Below are positions 16,625-24,455 of a stretch of DNA of 54,787 bases, in pieces. Position 1 is the first letter of the stretch. Every line of letters begins with the position of its first letter. Both the position numbers and the translations under genes were made by a program. The stretch covers positions 1 through 54,787 of IMG/VR virus record IMGVR_UViG_3300018719_000035, one strand, 5' to 3'. Origin of the DNA: a virus. The notes below the pieces were generated by a model. The model was not told the DNA's origin. It saw nothing but the letters and a program-made list of their open reading frames with translations, and made no database searches.

Positions 16625-17020
16625 TTAAGCCGGGTCGATCAACGCCCGAAAAGTGAGAACGGCATGGCTTGTAATGCCGTCCGGATCGTCCAACGTGCGG
16701 GTGTCCTGATGCTCATGTTCCACGACACGGAAGCCTTGGAGCGTCGGAAGCCAGCCGTGCAGAGCCGTGCGGGCCGCTGCCGCGAGCCTGCGAACCTCCA
16801 CCTGGCCAACGGCACGGGACCAGATGTGCAGCGTGACGAAGACCTCTGTGGAGTCGAGGCAATCGGCTCCGTCCGAAACCGTCTGAATGTCCCCGATGTT
16901 GAAGTAGGGAAAGACGGCAGCTGCCGGGATGCTGTCATAGACGCGCCCTCCGGCCTCGGAGACCTGCGACTTGAGCCGCGCCACATACGCGCCCTGCAGA
17001 GGCAAGGAAGGATCGCTCAT
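16625..17020 (-). CDS. DUF3168 family tail terminator/completion protein
   Basis: The 131-residue product has the family outline: an N-terminal LQGAYVARLKSQ helix, VYDSIPAAAVFPYFNIGD in the middle, then a VFVTLHIWSR strand and EVRRLAAAARTALHG helix, ending with ALIDPA. DUF3168 proteins cap the tail tube and join it to the head. It overlaps the HK97-gp10-like gene by four bases. Confidence 0.85.
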   Translation of the reverse strand: MSDPSLPLQGAYVARLKSQVSEAGGRVYDSIPAAAVFPYFNIGDIQTVSDGADCLDSTEVFVTLHIWSRAVGQVEVRRLAAAARTALHGWLPTLQGFRVVEHEHQDTRTLDDPDGITSHAVLTFRALIDPA

Positions 17021-17523
17021 CGACCGGCTGCTTTCCTAACCGATTTCGTGGTCGCTCGGCTGATACGAGACTTCACGCGCTTGCGAGTCGCCCGCCAGCC
17101 TGGGAAAAAGAAGGGTTGTGGAGTTGCGCCGGGATGGCTCACGGTGGTGAGCAAGCGCCCATAAACGTTCAACAGCCCACCAGGACGTTTCGGCTTAATC
17201 TCGTGGGCTGAAGTGCCAAACTCCACGAAGGCCGCATAGAACGCCTTGGCATCGCCTGCGTGGATGGTCACGGTCAGATCAGGATCCCCGCCGCCGCTAC
17301 TTGCCGTCATCCCTCGAACGTTGGAGTTCTCCGGGCGGTAGGAGCCGAAGGTGTAACCAATGCTATTCTGCAGATCCCCGCTTTTGTGGGGAGCGAGGCG
17401 CTTCTGCATCGCCGTCACTTCCTCGGCGCCTTGTTTTAGTGCGTCGCGGATTGCCTGTCGTGGTGCCCCCTGGATTGCCGACAGCCGCTTGAGCGCTCTC
17501 TCGCGGTTCCGAACCTTCGTCAT
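17017..17523 (-). CDS. HK97-gp10 family head-tail joining protein
   Basis: The 168-residue protein has the family motifs: QGAEEVTAMQKRLAPHKSGD, then LQNSIGYTF, and the AFYAAFVEFGTSAHEIKPKRP segment that is diagnostic of HK97 gp10-like proteins. It ends in a very basic tail. AGGAG lies upstream of the ATG at 17523. Its 5' part overlaps the end of the preceding small gene in another frame by about 160 bases. Confidence 0.85.
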   Translation of the reverse strand: MTKVRNRERALKRLSAIQGAPRQAIRDALKQGAEEVTAMQKRLAPHKSGDLQNSIGYTFGSYRPENSNVRGMTASSGGGDPDLTVTIHAGDAKAFYAAFVEFGTSAHEIKPKRPGGLLNVYGRLLTTVSHPGATPQPFFFPGWRATRKRVKSRISRATTKSVRKAAGR

Positions 17524-17662
17524 AGGTTGCCGCTCCTGCGTCGACGGCCGCTCTCGCGTGGGCCGTTGTGATCAGCACGCTTTTCTGACCGGCCTTGTTG
17601 GCGAGAACCACGCCAGTCTTCGGCCGGAAGTCGAAGTCACGGGTAAAGGAGACGCGTGGCAT
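17363..17662 (-). CDS. Small connector-region protein overlapping the gp10-like gene
   Basis: The first 50 of 99 residues (MPRVSFTRDFDFRPKTGVVL...) match the short proteins found between head closure and gp10 genes in this phage type. The remainder is basic low-complexity sequence read in a frame overlapping the gp10-like gene. The ATG overlaps the TGA of the head closure gene (TGATG). The overlapping tail may be an extension produced by loss of an earlier stop. Confidence 0.6.
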   Translation of the reverse strand: MPRVSFTRDFDFRPKTGVVLANKAGQKSVLITTAHARAAVDAGAATYDEGSEPRESAQAAVGNPGGTTTGNPRRTKTRRRGSDGDAEAPRSPQKRGSAE

Positions 17663-18015
17663 CAGCTTGCTCCTCCAAGGGTGCAGGACAGGAGGCGGAA
17701 CTGCCTCCGATATTCTTCCGGGTCTGTGACCGAGAGGATGGCGAAGACGCGGGACGGGTCACGCGCATCGACGGCCCGCCATTCAGTTTTGATGTTCGCC
17801 GTCTGCGCCGACCATCGCACCCACACATCAACAGGGTTGACACCCTGCAGGCGCTGGGCCGTGACGGTCTCGCGACCGGGGGAAGCCGTCACACGAGCGG
17901 CGACGGTGAATTGATCCGCCCAGGGGCCTGAGACCTCGTTCCCATAGCCGTCATCAACGACGCCTCTGGCCTGGAACGTGATCCGGTCCTTGAGTTGGCC
18001 TGCGAGAACCGGCAT
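17662..18015 (-). CDS. Head closure / head-tail adaptor protein
   Basis: The 117-residue protein begins MPVLAGQLKDRITFQARGVV and has the SPP1 gp16-like small beta-barrel pattern (VAARVTASPGRETVTAQRL, then VWVRWSAQT and DPSRVFAILSV). It seals the connector channel after packaging. I chose the ATG at 18015, which overlaps the upstream stop (TGATG), over the four-residue-longer frame. Confidence 0.8.
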   Translation of the reverse strand: MPVLAGQLKDRITFQARGVVDDGYGNEVSGPWADQFTVAARVTASPGRETVTAQRLQGVNPVDVWVRWSAQTANIKTEWRAVDARDPSRVFAILSVTDPEEYRRQFRLLSCTLGGAS

Positions 18016-18575
18016 CAGATGCCCCACACGCGATAAGGGGCCAGCAGGGCTTTGATGGTGGGGTCCTCGGTGAGGTTCTCTTGCACCATCTCGCCGCGCT
18101 GGCTGAAAAGCTGCCCCACCATCAGGAGAATGGCCTGTCGAATGGGCTCGGGCACCTCCTCATAGCCGGCGCGGTAACGTATCGTCACCGCCTCCGGGCC
18201 ATAGCGCAGAGACGGCCAGGACGCCCCACCGGTGAGCCGGATGCCGCCCTGCCCTCCGATCCCAAACGCCCGATAATTCGCAGGCGCATATGTCTGCTCG
18301 GCGTTGTCGCTGTCGAAATACTTGACCGACAGCACCTCAAGGAGAGGCGGCATCGGCAAGCGAATGTCGAAGGCCCAGCAGATGTCTTCGGAGCCGATGC
18401 GGTAATCCCAGGTCGTGACGCCAAGGGTACGCTCGATCCGCTCTTGGACAACCTTCGTCGCTACGACGATAAGAGCGTCAATGTAGGTGTCATCATCCGA
18501 GTGATCGATACGAAGATGGCGCTTCGCATCGTCACGCGAGATGATCGGATCGGCCGCCTCGACTTCGATCAGCAT
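18015..18575 (-). CDS. Head-tail connector (gp6/gp15-like adaptor)
   Basis: The 186-residue, mostly helical protein has DDAKRHLRIDHSDDDTYIDAL, the hallmark N-terminal helix of phage gp6-like connectors, and the C-terminal VPEPIRQAILLMVGQLFSQR helix. It forms the dodecameric adaptor below the portal. It lies in the canonical place two genes after the capsid. Confidence 0.85.
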   Translation of the reverse strand: MLIEVEAADPIISRDDAKRHLRIDHSDDDTYIDALIVVATKVVQERIERTLGVTTWDYRIGSEDICWAFDIRLPMPPLLEVLSVKYFDSDNAEQTYAPANYRAFGIGGQGGIRLTGGASWPSLRYGPEAVTIRYRAGYEEVPEPIRQAILLMVGQLFSQRGEMVQENLTEDPTIKALLAPYRVWGI

Positions 18576-18584
18576 GGGGAGTCC

Positions 18585-18812
18585 TTACTTGCGGGACTTC
18601 TTTGCAGGGGCGGTCTCTGCCTTGTTGGCAGGAGCGGACTCGGCCTTGTTCATGGGGGCAGCCTCACTCTTGGCCGCACCGACCTTTTTGAGCACACCGA
18701 GGTCCACGAGGTGCTTGGCCTCGGCTTCGGTCAGTTCGCGGGTATCGCCCTCGAAATACTGCTTATCGCCGTCCATCTGCCGAAGGACTTTGTAGGTGAA
18801 CTTTTCAGCCAT
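18585..18812 (-). CDS. Small capsid-adjacent protein with Ala/Lys repeat tail
   Basis: The 75-residue protein has an N-terminal fold of about 45 residues (VLRQMDGDKQYFEGDTRELTEAEAKHLVDLG), similar to small head proteins that resemble HeH/LEM-type helical folds, and a tail of NKAE(S/T)AP repeats ending in lysines. It lies directly between capsid and connector genes. A head decoration or completion role is inferred. Confidence 0.65.
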   Translation of the reverse strand: MAEKFTYKVLRQMDGDKQYFEGDTRELTEAEAKHLVDLGVLKKVGAAKSEAAPMNKAESAPANKAETAPAKKSRK

Positions 18813-18875
18813 GGTACTTCTCCTCTCAGCTCATAGAGAGGGCAGCCGAACCGCCCTCCTTGATGAGCCGAGCGA

Positions 18876-20084
18876 TTAGGCCACGCGACCAAAGTCGCCG
18901 TAGACGAAGGCCTCGGGGCGGTAGACCGCCAGAGCCAACCGCTCTTCCGCCAGGATCGTGACGAGGTTGCGGATGAAGTCGTCGTTGACGTAGCCGGCTT
19001 CGACACGACCTTCCCAGCGATCGAAGACCTGAGCTCCCAGACGGAAGGCGCCGGTCAGGAACTTGTCGACCGCAATCGCCTGCGTGGTGACCACCGGCAG
19101 GCCCCAGAGGGTCGGCGCGATGCTGCCCTGTGGGTTGCCGATGATGTACTGGCCCGCCGAGTCCTTGAGGGTCTCGATGAAGGCCCAGTCGCTCGGGTGC
19201 ATGACGTGACCCGTTGCCGGGTATTCCGCCAGAGCGGCCTGCAGCATGGCGAGGCGCATACGATCGATGCTGGTCTCGCCGCCGACCGTGATCGGAGCAG
19301 CATAGGCCGTCGCCTGCGGGATAATGCCGAGCAGGTTCTGGCCGGTGCCGTCGCCGTTCAGAAGCTGCTGCTCTTCCTTGTAGGCAAGGCCGTAGAGCAG
19401 GCGCTGATCAATCGTGGAGCGGAGCTGCGCCACGTCGCTCAGGATCTGGCGGGAAGCCTTCATCCAGTGCGCGATGACCTTGGCCGAGGTCGAACGCAGA
19501 TCGAGCTTGATATCGGACTCGGGCTTCACCGCAGCTTCCGCAACACCGGCCGCGTTGTTGGTGAACCCAGTTTCCACCACGTATTCGAGCGTGTTACCGT
19601 CCATCTGACCGGGCGAGATGAGATCCCGCACCGTCAGGCGGCGCTGCGGCAGGGCCAGAATGCCAGGCAGACGGGTGTTCTGCACGGCATCGCCCACGGA
19701 GCCGGCGGCATCGGTCGTGGCTGACGTGAGGGTCGCCTTCACCTGCATATCGCCGCCGCGGGCGCCCTTGGAGAAGCCTGCCGCCTGGAAGGCCTTGAAG
19801 CCTTCGCTCTCGACAAACTGCTCGCCCAGGGACTTCTGCGCCTCGGGCTGATTGCCGCCTCCACGAGCCATCTTCTGCTCGATCTCGGCAAACTGCTCCG
19901 AGAGGCTGTTCATCTTCAGGAGAGCTTCGTCAGCTTTCTCCTTGACGGATTGTGCGAGCGTTTCGCCGTTCTTGGCCTTGCCGAGGGCCTCCTCAGCAAT
20001 TTCCTTCACTTTGTCGACTGACTGCTGGAAGGCGGTCTTCACCTCGAGCGCAAGCTGCTCGGGCGTCTTGGTTTCGGTGCTCAT
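18876..20084 (-). CDS. HK97-fold major capsid protein of the prophage
   Basis: The 402-residue product has an N-terminal helical scaffolding (delta) region (about 1-105) that the prohead protease would remove, followed by the HK97 fold with KVIAHWMKASRQILSDV, LLNGDGTGQNLLGI and HPSDWAFIETLKD, ending VYGDFGRVA. GGAG lies upstream of the ATG at 20084. It is homologous to the capsid inside the inserted element (28077-29282), by my reading roughly half identical over the core. Confidence 0.95.
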   Translation of the reverse strand: MSTETKTPEQLALEVKTAFQQSVDKVKEIAEEALGKAKNGETLAQSVKEKADEALLKMNSLSEQFAEIEQKMARGGGNQPEAQKSLGEQFVESEGFKAFQAAGFSKGARGGDMQVKATLTSATTDAAGSVGDAVQNTRLPGILALPQRRLTVRDLISPGQMDGNTLEYVVETGFTNNAAGVAEAAVKPESDIKLDLRSTSAKVIAHWMKASRQILSDVAQLRSTIDQRLLYGLAYKEEQQLLNGDGTGQNLLGIIPQATAYAAPITVGGETSIDRMRLAMLQAALAEYPATGHVMHPSDWAFIETLKDSAGQYIIGNPQGSIAPTLWGLPVVTTQAIAVDKFLTGAFRLGAQVFDRWEGRVEAGYVNDDFIRNLVTILAEERLALAVYRPEAFVYGDFGRVA

Positions 20085-20115
20085 TGGTTTCTCCGTGAGC
20101 AAAAAGGGGGATGGT

Positions 20116-20784
20116 TCAGCCGCTCGGCAGAAGCGCCTTTAGGAACGCGGCCGGATCGTTCGCCTGATTGCCCTCGGACTCGCTCCGAATGGCCTTGGCA
20201 TAACCATGCGAGGCGATCGCAGTGGCCATGCTTTTCGGGACGCCTGCCTCACGCAGGATGTCCTCGAATTCCTTGATCGGCATGGGGTCGCCGTCGCGCA
20301 GGCGGCGGGCGAACTCTTCCATACGTTCGGACTTCACGCTCTCAATCCGGGCGCGGCGGTTGGCCGGGAACGTCACCGGAGAGATTTCGTAGAGGTCCAG
20401 TTTCTTCAGAAGGCGAATGTTGCTCTCTTGATCGGCCTCTACCTCACGGTAGCCGATCGACAGACCGCCGATGGCCTTGTTCTTAGCCAATGCGTGAACC
20501 TCACGCGCCCGCTGGATGTCGAGCAGGAAGCGGCCCTTGCCCCACAGTCCTTTCGCATCTTCGGCCAAATCCTCCCACACACCGATGGGCTGGTGCGGGT
20601 CGTGATTCCAGAGCATCAGGACATTCGTGCCCTCGCGCTTGTGCCGCGCCAGGCTGTCAACGAACGCTCCCGGCATGACCTTCTCGCCGTAGCTGTCCAC
20701 GTTCCCGAAGACGGAGCCATAGCCTTCAAAGGTGCCGTCTTCCGACAGATCCTTGACCTGCAGGGCGAAGTCTTTGGTCTTCAT
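20116..20784 (-). CDS. HK97-family prohead protease of the prophage
   Basis: The 222-residue protein has the herpes/HK97-type protease motifs: FEGYGSVFGNVDSYGEKVMP, the catalytic histidine in LMLWNHDPHQPIG and the catalytic serine in IGGLSIGY. It cleaves the capsid delta domain during head maturation. It lies between the portal fragment and the capsid. A second, divergent copy is in the inserted element. Confidence 0.9.
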   Translation of the reverse strand: MKTKDFALQVKDLSEDGTFEGYGSVFGNVDSYGEKVMPGAFVDSLARHKREGTNVLMLWNHDPHQPIGVWEDLAEDAKGLWGKGRFLLDIQRAREVHALAKNKAIGGLSIGYREVEADQESNIRLLKKLDLYEISPVTFPANRRARIESVKSERMEEFARRLRDGDPMPIKEFEDILREAGVPKSMATAIASHGYAKAIRSESEGNQANDPAAFLKALLPSG

Positions 20785-20789
20785 GTGTC

Positions 20790-21188
20790 CTATTCCTCGG
20801 TGGGCGGCGGCAAGGCAGGCTGGCCCGCCTGCGTAATGGGCACGTTCTGCATCTGCATGCGGGGCACATCGCCGCCAGGGACAGGCGGCAGGTTCTCCAA
20901 GGCGCGGACCTCGTTGATGGTCATGGCCCCAATGCCAGTCATTTCCCTGTAAAAGGTCGCACGGCCTTGACTGTCGCCGCGCAGGAGCCCTTCAAGGTTG
21001 AATTCGATGGTGATGCCGGCCGCCCGATCAACCGGCGTCAGGAGCTGCTTCTCAAGCGCCTGCTCGATCCTCTTCAGGCGGCGGCGCAGGGTGAATTTCT
21101 GGAAGCCGAGGGTCTGCTGCTCAAGGCCGGTCCCCCAGCTCGTGGTTTTCTCGGTATGGCCGACCATGAAGGGCGGGACACCGAAGAA
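20790..21188 (-). pseudogene. Portal gene, C-terminal fragment (interrupted by element)
   Basis: The frame reads FFGVPPFMVGHTEKTTSWGT followed by GLEQQTLGFQKFTLRRRLKR. This is the C-terminal third of an HK97-family portal protein, which normally continues from an EEICRFFGVPP region. The N-terminal two thirds are at 32014-32874. The break is exactly at the 11-bp repeat bounding the inserted element. The frame stays open into the element, so no native start remains; the first ATG (21167) is internal to the portal. Confidence 0.85.
21178..21188. repeat. Left attachment core (11-bp direct repeat) of the inserted element
   Basis: ACACCGAAGAA on the plus strand, identical to 32033-32043 with both flanks different. 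On the portal coding strand it reads TTCTTCGGTGT and encodes Phe-Phe-Gly-Val. It lies 57 bp from the end of the element integrase gene, as expected for an attachment site. Confidence 0.85.
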
Positions 21189-21224
21189 ACTAATCGTCTT
21201 GTTTTTCAGTCGCTTAGTGTTGTC

Positions 21225-21232
21225 TTGCGCAA
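21225..21232. repeat. TTGCGCAA motif near the left attachment core
   Basis: An exact palindromic TTGCGCAA, followed two bases later by the half-copy TTGCGCG. The same octamer appears twice, plus one variant, near the right end (31867-31966). It may be an arm-type integrase or AlpA/excisionase binding site. Confidence 0.45.
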
Positions 21233-21244
21233 TTTGCGCGCGAA

Positions 21245-22453
21245 CTATTCCGCAGGAGACGGAAGCGCGATGACTGCGGGCCTCGTCAGACGATCACTCA
21301 AGGCCTGCATTTGAGAGGTGTCTGTGATGCGGTTTTGCAAGGCATGGGCATAGACGCTCATGGTCATATCGACCTTGGAATGACCGAGGGCGTTTGCCAC
21401 CTCGGGGAGGCTCCAGCCGTTCTCGATCATCCAGCTTGCGGCAAAGTGCCGAAGAGCATGGAAATGGAAAGTTGGCTTCTTAAAGTTTTCAGCCAGCCCC
21501 GCCCGGACGAGGAGCGGACCCCAGGAGCCATGCCGGAAGCCGTTTGCATCCATAGGCTTTCCACTCCGGTAGGTGAACATAAGGCCCTGTGGATTGGCCT
21601 TCCCGGTCGGTACCTGGTACTTTTCGATCCACTCAGCCAACAGCTCGGCAACGTGCGCCGGCAGCGCCACGTCACGGACGCCCGCCTTAGACTTCGGAGA
21701 CTTGAGCCCGTCGCGCCGAGAAAGGCTGGTTCTGACCCGCAGGATGCCTCGTGCGAAGTCCACGTTCGATACCCGGAGGCCGAAAATCTCCCCAAGCCGC
21801 AGCCCGCAGAAAACGGAAAGATGTACCGCGCACTGGAGGCGCAGCGCTGCATCTGGCGTGCGCCCCTTATACATGGGGGCATTTACGGCCGTCAGGAGAG
21901 CCCTGACCTGATCAACGGTGAAGGTTTTTACCGGCGATGTTTTCGCCCCCCTCACCTCGGAAAGCAGGGCAAGCACCGGGTTCTTGAAGATCCATTCGCG
22001 CTTAACCGCATGGTCAAAAATCATCTTCAGGGATTGAGCCGCGATGATCGCGGAGCGGGCTGACAGGTTGCGGGCCTGCCTCATCTCCTGGAACCACTCC
22101 TCCAGCCTGGGGAGCGTGACCTGATCAATCCGCATTTCGCCAATGTACGGCAGGATGTGCAGACGAATTGTGGACTCCACCCGATATTCGTGCCCCTTCC
22201 CTATGCGCCCGTCTTTCACCTTCTCTTGCATCGTGCGAAGGAAAGCCCCCGCCACTTCTTTGATGGTGAAGCGTTCAGCAACCTGAATTTTCTTACTGAG
22301 GTCGATTTCTACCTTGCTTCGGAATAGGTCTGCATCCTTCTTCTTTTCAAACGTCTGTTGGCGATGCTTACCGCTGTGATCGACATAGCGGACGATCCAG
22401 GCGCTCTTCTTCTCGCCCTTATAGGTCCACTCTCTCTTGCTAACGCTTGCCAC
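21245..22453 (-). CDS. int: Tyrosine recombinase (integrase) of the inserted element
   Basis: The 402-residue protein has an Arm-type DNA-binding N-terminus (KREWTYKGEKKSAWIVRYVD), a SAM-like core-binding region (about 60-160) and the catalytic set: Arg219 (CGLRLGE), Lys256 region, HALR at 332-335, His358 (LGHSK) and Tyr368 (MSVYAH). All are present, so it should be active. It starts with GTG, with GGAG six bases upstream. It ends 57 bp from the left core. It should integrate and excise the element at the portal-gene site. Confidence 0.9.
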   Translation of the reverse strand: MASVSKREWTYKGEKKSAWIVRYVDHSGKHRQQTFEKKKDADLFRSKVEIDLSKKIQVAERFTIKEVAGAFLRTMQEKVKDGRIGKGHEYRVESTIRLHILPYIGEMRIDQVTLPRLEEWFQEMRQARNLSARSAIIAAQSLKMIFDHAVKREWIFKNPVLALLSEVRGAKTSPVKTFTVDQVRALLTAVNAPMYKGRTPDAALRLQCAVHLSVFCGLRLGEIFGLRVSNVDFARGILRVRTSLSRRDGLKSPKSKAGVRDVALPAHVAELLAEWIEKYQVPTGKANPQGLMFTYRSGKPMDANGFRHGSWGPLLVRAGLAENFKKPTFHFHALRHFAASWMIENGWSLPEVANALGHSKVDMTMSVYAHALQNRITDTSQMQALSDRLTRPAVIALPSPAE

Positions 22454-22476
22454 GTTGCTCTCCTTTCATGAAAAGA

Positions 22477-22503
22477 GGCCCGGCCACGGAATGCAGCCGG
22501 GCC
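22477..22503 (-). terminator. Intrinsic terminator between the acidic gene and the integrase
   Basis: GGCCCGGC and GCCGGGCC form an eight-pair stem with an 11-base loop; on the minus strand the stem is followed by TCTTTTC. It would stop transcription of the upstream acidic gene before the integrase. Confidence 0.6.
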
Positions 22504-22510
22504 GTTTGGG

Positions 22511-22957
22511 TCAGTACGTTTCAGGGATGATGTGCGCGGTGCCGTCTATCGTCCCGTAGAGCGGGAAGCGGGTCACAGTCGCATCAATGCCGTACTGCTC
22601 ATCAAGCCCGCCACGGTCGCCTATGCCGTTGTCATCGGTGTTGCCCTCGAAATCCTCATCGGGCTCCCGACCGTCATGCTCCTCCTCAAGGTCCTGATCG
22701 GAGCCATGGGCATAGGTGCTCGTCCAACCTAGGGAAGGTTCAAGGTCTGCGTCGGGTTCAGCCTCGTCAACGTGTCCCGGGGCAACCGAACCAAAGGAAG
22801 GTTCAAAGTCCGGATCGCCGTCGATGGCGTCGAGCAGATCAATCATCCGCTCTAACTCTCGCTCAATCTCGGCTCTCAAGGCGCGGAGACGCGTGCGCTC
22901 CGGATCGATAGCCGGAGGCGCTATTGGCCCACTGCGGGCGTAGAATTGTGAAGTCAT
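22511..22957 (-). CDS. Acidic hypothetical protein upstream of the integrase
   Basis: The 148-residue protein has an N-terminal coiled helix (RLRALRAEIERELERMIDLL) and a strongly acidic middle with repeated DxEPS(F/L)G and Asp/Glu-rich stretches. It resembles the acidic DPDxEPSLG proteins common in rhizobial genomes and prophages; their function is unknown. DNA-mimic or metal-binding roles are possible. A terminator follows it. Confidence 0.65.
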   Translation of the reverse strand: MTSQFYARSGPIAPPAIDPERTRLRALRAEIERELERMIDLLDAIDGDPDFEPSFGSVAPGHVDEAEPDADLEPSLGWTSTYAHGSDQDLEEEHDGREPDEDFEGNTDDNGIGDRGGLDEQYGIDATVTRFPLYGTIDGTAHIIPETY

Positions 22958-22980
22958 GGTTTCTCGCGGTAGGAACCGGC

Positions 22981-23326
22981 TTGCTACGGCCGGGGATTGG
23001 TACGCTTGCTAAGGCGTCCTCTCCTTGCCAGCGGTCAGCACTGGCACCGGGAGGTTAGCAACACGTCCGCGAGAACGTGCCCAAAGGCCTTCCCCTCGAA
23101 AGGGTCTTGTATAACCAGTGGCCTCCCGGCATAGTGGTGCCGTTCGGTGCCCACTGGTCGTGGGCCCGTCAGTTTCGGTACGATCTGGCCGGCAAGCCAG
23201 CTCCTACCTATCGCGGATGCAGCGCTAGACCCGGCAAGGTCCCGCTGCGAGAGTTGCTACGCTCCAATCAGGAATATGACACGCGAACCCACCGCCTCGC
23301 AAGGCGGAAGGGGTCTTCGCGCGTGT
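22981..23326 (+). ncRNA. Hairpin-dense non-coding region, candidate structured RNA
   Basis: This stretch of about 450 bases between the acidic gene and the DUF4145 gene has no convincing frame but several strong inverted repeats. They are TGCCAG/CTGGCA (23026-23046), ACCAGTGG/CCACTGGT (23114-23158) enclosing CGGCA/TGCCG, CTGGC/GCCAG (23185-23200) and CCGCCT/AGGCGG (23292-23307), the last enclosed by CGCGAA/TTCGCG. I do not recognise tmRNA, RNase P, 6S or a known riboswitch. Strand and boundaries are uncertain. Confidence 0.4.
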
Positions 23327-23404
23327 CCTCGCTGGCCAGGACTCGACTCCCAAGCAAGTTAGGCTAGGCTCCCTGCTCACCATTTCATGATTGCAGGGCT
23401 ATAG

Positions 23405-24133
23405 ATGTCCAACGACAATCGGAGGCTATTTCTCCTCCTCAAAGATAGCGATAATGTAGTTTGCAATGGGTGCGGCACTCAACAGATAGCCAACCTAAAG
23501 ACGATGGATGTTGACCCTAAGCACTATATAAAAACGTTCATTTGTCTCCGCTGCCGCCAGGCTAATATTGAAATATTCTGGTACGCAGACGAAATCAAAC
23601 GATCAGGGCAATTCACATCGAAATCTTTCAGGTTCAAGACCATCTATCGTTATCCTGCCGCCAAGAGTAACTTTGCCATCCCTGATAACTGCCCTGATGC
23701 GATCAAAGAAGATTACCAAGAGGCCGCTCGGTTGTTGAATGTAAGTGCTAGGGCCTCGGCTGCATTCTCACGACGGTGCTTGGAAGGTATTCTCACGGCC
23801 CAGGGTTACACTCAAAACCAACTTGTTCAAAAAATCGAGGCTCTTCTGAAAGAAGAGGATCCTCGCAAAGTCTTGCCCTACTACATCTCGAAGAACGTCG
23901 ATGCGGTTCGCGGTTTCGGAAACTTCTCAGCACATCCGATTGTAAATAAAGCGACAGCGGAGATTACTGACGTTCAGCCTGGAGAGGCAGAATGGTGCCT
24001 GCAAATTATCCAAGAACTTTTGGATCATTACTATACACGTCCAGCCGAGGAGCGAGCAAAGATCGACCAGATAAATGAGAAGCTCATCGCAGCGGGAAAG
24101 CCGCCGATCAAGGTGCCCAAAGAGACCGAATAG
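23405..24133 (+). CDS. DUF4145 domain protein, accessory cargo of the element
   Basis: The 242-residue protein has an N-terminal zinc ribbon (CNGCG ... CLRCR, residues about 19-57) and a C-terminal DUF4145 domain with CPDAIKEDYQEAARLLNVSA, a RRCLEGIL helix and GFGNFSAHP. DUF4145 proteins often accompany restriction or other defence genes; the molecular activity is not established. It is visibly more AT-rich than its neighbours and opposite to the structural genes, so it is probably recently acquired cargo. AGGG lies upstream of the ATG. Confidence 0.8.
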   Translation: MSNDNRRLFLLLKDSDNVVCNGCGTQQIANLKTMDVDPKHYIKTFICLRCRQANIEIFWYADEIKRSGQFTSKSFRFKTIYRYPAAKSNFAIPDNCPDAIKEDYQEAARLLNVSARASAAFSRRCLEGILTAQGYTQNQLVQKIEALLKEEDPRKVLPYYISKNVDAVRGFGNFSAHPIVNKATAEITDVQPGEAEWCLQIIQELLDHYYTRPAEERAKIDQINEKLIAAGKPPIKVPKETE

Positions 24134-24239
24134 CGCCTACTGGCTCACCAGAGGATACACCACGGGAAAAGGTCGGGCAGACTTGCGAGATGATCCTGGC
24201 TTCTTACATCGAAGATGCGACTCAATCGAAGGAGGCCCT

Positions 24240-24455
24240 ATGTCGGACGTTCGATCGCCCCTTGAAGCCCTAAATGCTTTCCGCAAGATCCTTGTTGAGG
24301 AGCGTCGACAGATCATTTCTAGTGCGCTGGACCTACGAGAGGCCAATGGAGAGGGAGGTCTCCGCGGAGCCGATCTTCAGCGCATTCAGGAACAAATCGA
24401 AGCCGTTGACCGAGCTATTGCGGATGAAACAGCGCTTCAGCATGCCGACCTCTAG
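24240..24455 (+). CDS. Small helical accessory protein
   Basis: The 71-residue helical protein begins MSDVRSPLEALNAFRKILVE, with two amphipathic helices and an acidic end. A perfect GGAGG four bases upstream fixes the start at 24240; the longer frame is not used. It lies downstream of the DUF4145 gene on the same strand, about 100 bases away, and may be its partner. It converges on the tape-measure gene, overlapping it by four bases tail to tail. Confidence 0.65.
   Translation: MSDVRSPLEALNAFRKILVEERRQIISSALDLREANGEGGLRGADLQRIQEQIEAVDRAIADETALQHADL

Noticed and set aside
22981-23400. tmRNA, RNase P RNA or tRNA in the hairpin-rich gap
   Set aside because: No tRNA-like acceptor end, no tag-peptide frame and no conserved RNase P core could be read; left as an unknown structured region.
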